Origin: Rickettsiales bacterium
GTDB taxonomy: Bacteria; Pseudomonadota; Alphaproteobacteria; Rickettsiales; UBA8987
Assembly (NCBI GenBank): GCA_020631295.1
Contig: JAHDHN010000015.1
Location: 1-21,213, forward strand
DNA: 21,213 nucleotides
Reading direction: 5' to 3'
The notes beneath the pieces are model-generated. The model did not search any database. It saw only the letters and a program-made list of their open reading frames with translations, and was not told the DNA's origin. The translations under genes and the position numbers were made by a program. Positions 15,390-21,213 of this stretch are shown here, piece by piece (position 1 is the stretch's first letter; each line of letters begins with the position of its first letter).

Positions 15390-16283
15390 ATGGACGTATC
15401 TAACGCGCATATTGCTATTTTGGCCGGCGGTGTTTCGGCAGAACGCGAGGTGTCGCTTGCATCTGGCAAGGCGGTGAAACAGGCCTGTGATACGCTGGGC
15501 CTCAATGCCACCTTGGTAGATGTGGATTATACTATTGCAGCTGAACTGCAAACGCTTAAGCCGGATGTGGCCTTTGTGGCACTGCATGGCACCATGGGTG
15601 AAGACGGCGCTATTCAAGGGTTGCTTGAGTGGCTGCGTATTCCTTACACCCATTCCGGTGTCACCGCCTGTGCCTTGGCCATGGAAAAACGTGTAGCCAA
15701 ACATATAGTGGCGCAAGCAGCCGTGCCCGTGCTGGACGACCAACGCATTTTAAGCGCTGATGATATCACCCTACCCCTGCCCTATGTGATAAAACCCATT
15801 GCAGATGGCTCCAGCGTGGGTGTGCATGTAGTACACACAAAAGAAGAAGCAAACAACCTGCCCGACTTCACGGCACCAATGATGGCAGAACCTTTCTTTT
15901 CTGGCATTGAACTGACAGTGGGTGTGTTGGGGAATGACGTGCTGGATGTAATTGAAATCCGTCCGCAAGACGGCATGTATGATTATGCGCATAAATACAC
16001 GGCCGGCCTCACGGATTATATCATTCCTGCAAAGATCCCAGAGAGCATTACCAACGCCATACAAACACATGGCTTGCAGGCGCATAGGGCGCTGGGCTGC
16101 AAAGATATTAGCCGCTCTGACTTCTTATATAACCCAGATACAAATGCACTTATCTATCTGGAAACCAATACCCACCCTGGCTTCACTTCCACTTCCTTAT
16201 TGCCGAAAATGGCTGCACATCGTGGGCAGTCTTTTGAAGAAATGGTGTTATTTTTGTTAGAACACGCGAGCTTAGGATATTAA
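15390..16283 (+). CDS. ddl: D-alanine--D-alanine ligase
   Basis: ATP-dependent cytoplasmic ligase of 297 residues that makes the D-Ala-D-Ala dipeptide for the peptidoglycan stem. The substrate-binding N-terminus ILAGGVSAEREVSL is at 10-23, LHGTMGEDGAIQGLLE at 65-80, YTHSG at 86-90, the ATP-grasp segment VIKPIADGSSVGV at 133-145, EPFFSGIELTVGVL at 167-180, SRSDF at 241-245 and the metal-binding LETNTHPGFTSTSL at 257-270. The catalytic and metal-binding residues appear intact. It is the third gene of the murC-murB-ddl run. In most relatives ftsQ, ftsA and ftsZ follow; here an ion channel gene follows instead, 39 bp on. Confidence 0.96.
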   Translation: MDVSNAHIAILAGGVSAEREVSLASGKAVKQACDTLGLNATLVDVDYTIAAELQTLKPDVAFVALHGTMGEDGAIQGLLEWLRIPYTHSGVTACALAMEKRVAKHIVAQAAVPVLDDQRILSADDITLPLPYVIKPIADGSSVGVHVVHTKEEANNLPDFTAPMMAEPFFSGIELTVGVLGNDVLDVIEIRPQDGMYDYAHKYTAGLTDYIIPAKIPESITNAIQTHGLQAHRALGCKDISRSDFLYNPDTNALIYLETNTHPGFTSTSLLPKMAAHRGQSFEEMVLFLLEHASLGY

Positions 16284-16322
16284 CACTTCACAAAGCCATT
16301 TTGCCGTTTATGTAACTAGCGC

Positions 16323-17114
16323 ATGAAACACAGCATATTACAACTCGTTACCTCTGCTTGGTTCAGATACAGTATCTTGGCCATCATCATCATCAATGCC
16401 ATCACAATGGGACTCGAAACATCCAAGCCTATTATGGCAGAGCATGGCGCAATCATACATGGGTTAGACAGAGCCATTTTGAGCATTTTTGTTATTGAAA
16501 TTTTACTGAAACTATACGCATTCGGCTGGCGCTTCTTTAAAAGTGCATGGAATGTATTTGATATCATTGTAGTTGGCATTGCGCTTATCCCAGCCGCCGG
16601 TGCCTTTTCTGCCCTGCGTACCTTGCGGGTGCTGCGTGTATTACGCATTGTCTCCAGCATTTCTTCCATGCGCCGTGTGGTGGAAGGCCTGCTTATCTCC
16701 ATTCCAGGCATCATTTCCGTTGCCTGTATTTTGCTGATTATCTTTTATATTTTTGCCGTGATTGGCACTAACCTATACGGCGAAACACACCCAGAATGGT
16801 TCGGCTCTATTGGTGCTACCATGTTTAGCCTGTTCCAAATTATGACACTGGAGAGCTGGTCTATGGGCATTGTACGCCCGCTGATGGAAACGCACCCTAA
16901 CGCATGGCTGTTCTTCGTGCTTTACATTCTGGTTGCTTCATTCACCATGTTTAATTTGTTCGTGGCGATTATTGTAAACTCGCTACAGTCAGAATCAGAA
17001 AAAGAAGCACAGGCACAACGTGAAGAAGTGGCTGCAGAAAATGAGCGTCTCATCCGTGAATCGGAAAAACGCATGATCAAAGCATTTAAACAGGAAATGA
17101 AGTCGCTTAAATAG
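16323..17114 (+). CDS. bacterial voltage-gated sodium channel (NaChBac/NavAb family)
   Basis: Inner-membrane channel subunit of 263 residues, close to the roughly 265-275 usual for the family, which works as a homotetramer conducting Na+ on depolarisation. S1 lies at about 12-31, S2 at 46-66, S3 at 76-91 (with NVFD), S4 at about 97-111 with gating arginines every third residue (Arg99, 102, 105, 108 in ALRTLRVLRVLRIV), S5 at 123-150, pore helix and selectivity filter TLESWSM at 175-181, and S6 at 194-220. A charged helical tail (222-262, QSESEKEAQAQREEVAAENE) should form the four-stranded coiled coil. TLESWSM is the filter known from NavAb and NavMs and predicts Na+ selectivity. No strong ribosome binding site is seen before ATG 16323. 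Its role next to cell-wall genes is unclear; such channels are linked to motility, pH or ion homeostasis elsewhere. Confidence 0.95.
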   Translation: MKHSILQLVTSAWFRYSILAIIIINAITMGLETSKPIMAEHGAIIHGLDRAILSIFVIEILLKLYAFGWRFFKSAWNVFDIIVVGIALIPAAGAFSALRTLRVLRVLRIVSSISSMRRVVEGLLISIPGIISVACILLIIFYIFAVIGTNLYGETHPEWFGSIGATMFSLFQIMTLESWSMGIVRPLMETHPNAWLFFVLYILVASFTMFNLFVAIIVNSLQSESEKEAQAQREEVAAENERLIRESEKRMIKAFKQEMKSLK

Positions 17115-17121
17115 AGAGTCT

Positions 17122-17739
17122 CTATTGCTCAAACACCTTATGGAATGCTTGCACCGCAGCCTTTGGGCCTTGTGGGTGGTTCCAGATGCCGGTGATCACT
17201 GCAATAAAGTCTGCACCGGCTTGCACCAATGGTGCTGCATTTTCTGGTGTAATGCCACCAATGGCCACCACAGGCACAATGGTGTTTTCCACCCAAAACT
17301 CTAGCAGCTCAATGGGCGGCTGCGGTGCATTGGGCTTGCTAGCCGTTGGGTAAAACGCACCAAAGGCAATATAGTCCGCGCCGACCTCACCGGCCTCAAA
17401 CGCATAATGCTTAGAGTCATAGCAACTCACACCCACGCTTTTCTCAGTACCAATAATCGCACGTGCTTCTGCATAGCCCATGTCTTTTTGGCCAATATGC
17501 ACACCATCTGCACCATGGGTGGCGGCTAAATCTGGCCTGTCATTTACAATAAACATGCATTCATTTTCATGACAAATGGGCATTAGGCGCTCTATCGCCG
17601 CAATAATCTCCACGTCCTCCGCCTCTTTCATGCGCAGCTGAAACACAGCAATATTGCCGCCTGCAAAGGCTTGCTCTAGCTGCTCTGCAAATACGTCCAG
17701 CACAAAAGACGGCGGTGATATGGCATAAAGTTGGGTCAT
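17122..17739 (-). CDS. thiE: thiamine-phosphate synthase
   Basis: Cytoplasmic TIM-barrel enzyme of 205 residues that joins HMP pyrophosphate and thiazole phosphate to give thiamine phosphate. FQLRMKEA lies at 33-40, the pyrophosphate-binding stretch IVNDRPDLAATHGADGVHIG at 64-83 with QKDM after it, FGAFYPTASKP at 126-136 and GGITPENAAPLVQAGADFIA near the end. These are the standard ThiE landmarks. It converges on the channel gene with stop codons only a few bases apart, and its start is 40 bp from divergent fmt. No THI-box (TPP riboswitch) can be seen in that short gap. No other thiamine genes are in the window. Confidence 0.94.
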   Translation of the reverse strand: MTQLYAISPPSFVLDVFAEQLEQAFAGGNIAVFQLRMKEAEDVEIIAAIERLMPICHENECMFIVNDRPDLAATHGADGVHIGQKDMGYAEARAIIGTEKSVGVSCYDSKHYAFEAGEVGADYIAFGAFYPTASKPNAPQPPIELLEFWVENTIVPVVAIGGITPENAAPLVQAGADFIAVITGIWNHPQGPKAAVQAFHKVFEQ

Positions 17740-17779
17740 TTTACTTTCATAATAAGCTCACATCTTCTACACAAGTGCT

Positions 17780-18679
17780 ATGCGAGTTATTTTTATGGGA
17801 TCACCAGAATTTGCCGTGCCAACGCTTGAGGCGCTGCTTGCCTGTGATGTACACGAAGTGGTGGCCGTATATACGCAGCCGCCCAGAGAGAAAAAGCGCG
17901 GCAGGCAGGTGCTACCCACGCCGGTGCATATATTAGCCGAACAGCATAACATTCCTGTGCATTGCCCACTCAGTTTAAAGGAAGAAGCAGAACAGCAAAC
18001 TTTTGCTGCTTATGAGGTGGATGTAGCGGTGGTGGTGGCGTATGGCTTGTTATTGCCAACGGCTATTTTAGAAGGCACCACACATGGCTGCATTAATATT
18101 CACCCATCTGATTTGCCGCGTTGGCGTGGCGCTGCACCCATTGCACGCACCATTTTGGCTGGCGACACCCGCACCGCCATGTGCATTATGCAGATGGATG
18201 AAGGGCTGGATACGGGCCCTGTGCTGGACCGCACAGCATATGATATTCCAGCGGGCACCACCACAGGTCAGCTGCATGATGCGATGGCAAGATTAGGGGC
18301 TGAGCGATTGCTGCATGTATTGCACCATTATGGTGAAATTACACCACAGCCTCAGCATGAGAGCGGTGCCTGCTATGCCAAAAAGATTCAAAAAAGCGAA
18401 GCACTGCTCGATTTCACGCAAGATGCCGCTATCGTTCTGCAACAAATATTAGGCCTAAGCCCCTATCCTGGCGCTTATTTTCTCCATAATGGTGAACGCA
18501 TCAAAATTTTAGACGCCACCATGGATATATCGCACCATATTTCCCCAGGAACGCTGCATATTGAAGACAAAAAATTGCAGATTGGTTGCAAAAATGGCAG
18601 TATTTTCCCCACTATGGTGCAAAAACCAGGAAAAAAACCTCAATCTGTTAACGCTTTCTTAAATGGTTTTCGTGTTTAA
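17780..18679 (+). CDS. fmt: methionyl-tRNA formyltransferase
   Basis: Formylates Met-tRNAfMet with 10-formyltetrahydrofolate for translation initiation. The protein has 299 residues, slightly shorter than the usual 305-315. The N-terminal motif VIFMGSPEFAVPTLEALL is at 3-20, QPPREKKRGR at 33-42, and the catalytic triad Asn106, His108 and Asp144 lies in INIHPSDLPRWRGAAPI and MDEGLDTGPV. The usual HASLLPRWRG reads HPSDLPRWRG here, a local variation that leaves the catalytic residues intact. The C-terminal OB-like domain is present with YAKKIQKSEALLDF (about 196-209). def, the common partner gene, is not adjacent. The divergent neighbour is thiE. Confidence 0.95.
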   Translation: MRVIFMGSPEFAVPTLEALLACDVHEVVAVYTQPPREKKRGRQVLPTPVHILAEQHNIPVHCPLSLKEEAEQQTFAAYEVDVAVVVAYGLLLPTAILEGTTHGCINIHPSDLPRWRGAAPIARTILAGDTRTAMCIMQMDEGLDTGPVLDRTAYDIPAGTTTGQLHDAMARLGAERLLHVLHHYGEITPQPQHESGACYAKKIQKSEALLDFTQDAAIVLQQILGLSPYPGAYFLHNGERIKILDATMDISHHISPGTLHIEDKKLQIGCKNGSIFPTMVQKPGKKPQSVNAFLNGFRV

Positions 18680-18720
18680 TAGTAACGTAACTTATGTTAT
18701 AGGGAACTTATAAAGGGCTG

Positions 18721-18753
18721 GGCTAAAAGGGAATTTAGCCTAATATTAGGAGG
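18721..18753 (+). promoter_or_regulatory. hairpin and palindrome overlapping the ribosome binding site
   Basis: A perfect 7-bp hairpin GGCTAAA/TTTAGCC (18721-18740) is followed by a 12-bp perfect palindrome CCTAATATTAGG (18739-18750) that runs into the strong AGGAGG ribosome binding site (18748-18753) of the next gene. In RNA the CCTAAT arm could mask part of the Shine-Dalgarno sequence, or as DNA it could be an operator. Confidence 0.4.
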
Positions 18754-18760
18754 AAGCATC

Positions 18761-20347
18761 ATGCTATTTAAAGAACGCCTAACCGCTGGAAAAATCATCT
18801 TTTTCCTTGTTATTTTCGCACTGGCTTTAGTAGGTCTGTGGTTTATTAACAAGAATGCGAACGATAATTACAACCGTGATCGTGCCCATTGGGAGCAATA
18901 TCAAACCGCTATTGCAGATACACGTGCGGGTAATTTGCGTGATGCTATTAACACCCATAAAGAAGCAGTGAAGACGCTGTCTGACCATACAGGCTTGCGT
19001 GTATTTTTCTCCGAATTGGATAGTGATATTAAAAATGGTATCACCGATTTGGAGAATAACAGCTTGCTTGGTGCCTCTCGCAACCCTGCCAATGCATTGT
19101 TAGTGCAAGATTTGGTGAATAAAATTGCAGAAGAATCTGGCTTCAGAGTGTCCGGTGCAGAATCCAATCTGTTTGGTGGCCTTACTGTGCTTACTGCAAC
19201 TGGCGCTGAAATTGTGAGCAACGATAATATTCCAGATACGTTAAAAGCGCAGCTCTCCGCCACGCCGTTTGATGACAATAACATTGTGCATATCAATGCC
19301 GATGGCACTGCATTTTTTGTACATCAAATGCCTATTCTACCCATTGCCAGTGTAACCAATAACGATGCACCGGTAGGGTATATTCGTGGTGTAACACCTG
19401 TAAATTCTCTGGTGCCACCAGTGCTTTCCGCTCCCACCACCTTTGCCCAAACAGATCTCTCAGAAGTGGTGTTTAAGGGCGCAGATAAGCGCTATGTATA
19501 TGATGCATTAAAAGGCATTATGGCGCCGAACACGGCCGACAATATAGACAGCGCACTTTCCAGCGTGGGCAGCTTCATTACCGACATTAACGCCAATGGC
19601 AGCGATGTGCTTTCCATTGCGAAGGATGTGGCGCCTGGCTTGCAGCTGGTGCATTCTGTAAGCGCGGATGAGTCGATTACTGCATTAGAAAAACGCAAGC
19701 GCTGGCAACGTCTAGCTGGGCTGCTGTTACTGCTTGCCTCCTTGCTGTTGCTGCTTACCATCCACCATTTGGATGTGAGCAAGCACTTTAAGGAAAAGGC
19801 TCGCATGCAAGAAGAAATTGTGGATTCCATGGTAGATCTAATGGAACGCCGTGACAGCTACACGGCCAATCATGCAAAGCGCGTGGCCACCCTCTCCTCT
19901 CAGATGGCAGAAGCAGCCGGATTAAACAGAGAAGAACAAAAGGCGACTAAATATGCCGCCACCTTGATGAATGTGGGTAAATCCCTCATCCCAATGGATA
20001 TCCTTGCGAAGAAAGGCAAGCTTACCATAAAAGAAAAGAAAGTGGTGGATGAAGCATTGGCTGCCAGTGCAGAGATTGTGCAGGATATTGATTTTGATGC
20101 GCCGGTATATGAAACCATGCGCCAGCTAAAAGAACAGGCTGACGGCAAAGGCCCGCTGGGCTTGAGTGAGGCGGATATCTTGCCTTCTGCCAGAATTGTG
20201 TCTCTGGCCAATGCTTATGTGGCGATGTCCAGCCCTCGTCCATACCGCAAAGCAATGCCGAAACGAGAAATCATGAAGCGCATTAAAGAAGATACGGGCA
20301 GCATCTTCAGCGAAGACACTGTGAAAATCCTAAAAGAGGTGGTGTAA
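18761..20347 (+). CDS. membrane sensor protein with degenerate HD-GYP domain
   Basis: Protein of 528 residues. A membrane segment at 11-29 and a second, very leucine-rich one at about 318-335 enclose a periplasmic region of roughly 285 residues that I do not recognise. After a short helical linker the cytoplasmic part (about 350-528) aligns with HD-GYP cyclic-di-GMP phosphodiesterases. NHAKRVATLS (370-379) keeps the first His, and ARIVSLANAYVAMS plus SPRPYRKAMP (477-500) matches the family's ARI..AD.YDA.TS.RPYR region. The metal-binding HD of LLHDIGK is replaced by MN (TLMNVGK, 401-407), the HHE..DG.GYP signature reads MRQLKEQADGKGPLGL, and the late Asp is Asn484. Catalysis is therefore unlikely; it may bind ligand or signal by contact. 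ATG 18761 has AGGAGGA 8 bases upstream. Confidence 0.85.
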   Translation: MLFKERLTAGKIIFFLVIFALALVGLWFINKNANDNYNRDRAHWEQYQTAIADTRAGNLRDAINTHKEAVKTLSDHTGLRVFFSELDSDIKNGITDLENNSLLGASRNPANALLVQDLVNKIAEESGFRVSGAESNLFGGLTVLTATGAEIVSNDNIPDTLKAQLSATPFDDNNIVHINADGTAFFVHQMPILPIASVTNNDAPVGYIRGVTPVNSLVPPVLSAPTTFAQTDLSEVVFKGADKRYVYDALKGIMAPNTADNIDSALSSVGSFITDINANGSDVLSIAKDVAPGLQLVHSVSADESITALEKRKRWQRLAGLLLLLASLLLLLTIHHLDVSKHFKEKARMQEEIVDSMVDLMERRDSYTANHAKRVATLSSQMAEAAGLNREEQKATKYAATLMNVGKSLIPMDILAKKGKLTIKEKKVVDEALAASAEIVQDIDFDAPVYETMRQLKEQADGKGPLGLSEADILPSARIVSLANAYVAMSSPRPYRKAMPKREIMKRIKEDTGSIFSEDTVKILKEVV

Positions 20348-20408
20348 AGAGGGTGGAACTAGAGAAATGCTTCAAAACACTATAGTAAGTTGCATAATTA
20401 ACGATACA

Positions 20409-20501
20409 GCGTCATACCGCGACTTGATCGCGGTATCCAGGGCCACAAGAGAGATCATACCGCATAGCCCTGGACCCCGTGGTCAAGCCACGGGGTGACG
20501 C
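20409..20501. repeat. double-hairpin intergenic repeat, copy C
   Basis: This is the most complete copy. It has an outer 6-bp pair GCGTCA/TGACGC (20409-20414 with 20496-20501), hairpin one TACCGCGA-CTTGA-TCGCGGTA (20415-20435), inner pair TCCAGGG/CCCTGGA (20436-20442 with 20468-20474) and hairpin two CCCCGTGG-TCAAG-CCACGGGG (20475-20495). A run of six T bases follows at 20504-20509, so it may also end transcription of the preceding gene. The loops CTTGA and TCAAG are complementary to each other. Confidence 0.9.
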
Positions 20502-20525
20502 ACTTTTTTATATGTCCTATTAATT

Positions 20526-20927
20526 ATGCAGGTTACTATAATAGTAATAAGTGGCATTTTAATGCTGCTAAAATTTCCTGCAGGCTTTATTCCTGCTACT
20601 ACCGTTGAAATAACAACAACAGGCACACTACCAGCATTAAACATACCTAAATTTCTGTTTATTATTTTAGTCGTGATGGCATTCGTAATGCTAATTGCAT
20701 ATATTGCATCACTCTTTCTACTGTATCATTTTAAGCCATTCGGAAAGACGCTTTATACACTATTCGTACTGCTTATTGGCATATTTCTTTTTACACTTTT
20801 AATAGCTAATCAGGTAATTCACCCTGCTTTATTAATGCCGGATAATATAGTGCGCTATGTTATCAATACACTTGAATACTCTGTTATCGGGACCATTTTT
20901 TATATTACTCCATTTTTCAGAGATTAA
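20526..20927 (+). CDS. small hypothetical membrane protein
   Basis: A 133-residue, highly hydrophobic protein that I do not recognise. Four likely membrane segments lie at about 3-21, 42-68, 75-97 and 112-131, with a short polar loop TTVEITTTGT after the first. There is no visible signal cleavage site or catalytic motif. The ATG at 20526 has no clear ribosome binding site, and ATG 20562 is an alternative that would remove most of the first segment. It starts 25 bp after repeat copy C and lies between that repeat and the tRNA-Thr remnant, with AT-rich codon use. It may be a small multi-pass protein of the accessory genome. Confidence 0.6.
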   Translation: MQVTIIVISGILMLLKFPAGFIPATTVEITTTGTLPALNIPKFLFIILVVMAFVMLIAYIASLFLLYHFKPFGKTLYTLFVLLIGIFLFTLLIANQVIHPALLMPDNIVRYVINTLEYSVIGTIFYITPFFRD

Positions 20928-21092
20928 GCATAAATTTACACGTACAAAAGAAGATTCCAAATAATATACGACACCCTCTACAAAAACATAGCTATAGCAC
21001 GATTACGACCTAAACAACCAAACGACTTAGCTTGCCACAAGCCCATCTATATATCTAAAGGCGACGGCGGAAACTCAAAGAGCAAAGACGGG
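20928..21092. other. no gene recognised
   Basis: This 165-bp stretch between the small membrane protein and the tRNA-Thr remnant holds no supported gene, terminator or repeat that I can see. If the tRNA half is an attachment site, this is the chromosomal side. Confidence 0.5.
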
Positions 21093-21142
21093 TGGTGCCG
21101 CAGAGAAGAATTGAACTTCCGACCCCGTCATTACCAATGATA
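21093..21142 (-). pseudogene. tRNA-Thr(GGU) 3' half, likely attachment-site remnant
   Basis: Read on the minus strand, positions 27 to 76 of a tRNA are present. The anticodon loop TTGGTAA has anticodon GGU (21133-21135 on the plus strand), the stem is TATCA/TGACG (one A-C mismatch), the variable loop GGGTC, the T-arm GGAAG-TTCAATT-CTTCT, the acceptor strand CTGCGGC, then A and an encoded CCA at 21093-21095. The matching 5' acceptor strand GCCGCAG and a D-arm are absent from the 71 bases before it, so this is not a working tRNA gene. The 3' half of a tRNA is the classic duplicated core of integrase attachment sites. Because the 5' side is replaced, an inserted element would lie to the right of 21142 and continue beyond the window. 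Confidence 0.7.
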
Positions 21143-21213
21143 TTGTGAATAGGCGCCCTGAACCGCCCCTAGTTTACTGGAGGGATTTTTATTCAAGATT
21201 TACGCTGCGTATT

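Noticed and set aside
21093..21213. tmRNA (one-piece or permuted) at the right edge
   Set aside because: The acceptor strand CTGCGGC implies C3-G70 rather than the G3-U70 pair required in tmRNA, no tag-coding sequence is seen on the CCA side, and the GGU anticodon arm fits tRNA-Thr.

Overview
The window looks like chromosomal DNA of an alphaproteobacterium of moderate GC content. The evidence is protein family resemblance (murG-murC-murB-ddl block, metK next to trmB, HtpX, Fmt, ThiE) and a dispersed double-hairpin repeat with CTTGA/TCAAG loops, a type common between alphaproteobacterial genes. I cannot name the genus. Most genes are core metabolism or cell-wall genes; the accessory material sits in a few AT-rich or palindrome-rich patches.

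Layout. Positions 1-5148 (minus strand) hold energy and lipid metabolism: an almost complete lpdA (E3 dihydrolipoyl dehydrogenase), then a beta-oxidation operon transcribed thiolase (fadA-like) to a FadN-type hydroxyacyl-CoA dehydrogenase/enoyl-CoA hydratase, with a palindromic repeat between the two genes. Positions 5149-7421 hold an AT-rich orphan gene for a 664-residue protein with its own clear promoter. htpX (minus) and a dodecin gene (plus) are divergent around 8290-8500, with an operator-like palindrome at the htpX promoter. metK follows directly behind the dodecin terminator. A 528-bp stretch packed with hairpins separates metK from trmB, and another palindrome-rich stretch separates trmB from murG.

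Positions 11431-16283 carry murG, murC, murB and ddl, a piece of the division/cell-wall cluster that makes lipid II and the D-Ala-D-Ala dipeptide. murG appears to start at ATT. A small AT-rich minus-strand gene (57 codons) missed by ordinary length cut-offs interrupts the cluster between murG and murC. Where ftsQ would normally follow ddl there is a bacterial voltage-gated sodium channel gene, convergent with thiE. fmt follows, then a two-membrane-segment protein with a degraded HD-GYP domain, another copy of the palindromic repeat, and a small unknown membrane protein.

At the right edge the 3' half of a tRNA-Thr(GGU) gene is present on the minus strand without its 5' half. Its polarity suggests it is the distal attachment-site copy of an integrated element lying beyond the right end of the window.

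The points most worth a second look are the ATT start of murG, the switch-like hairpin chain before trmB, the sodium channel in the cell-wall cluster, the degraded HD-GYP protein, the orphan 664-residue protein and the tRNA-Thr half. I found no CRISPR array, transposase gene or obvious defence system.
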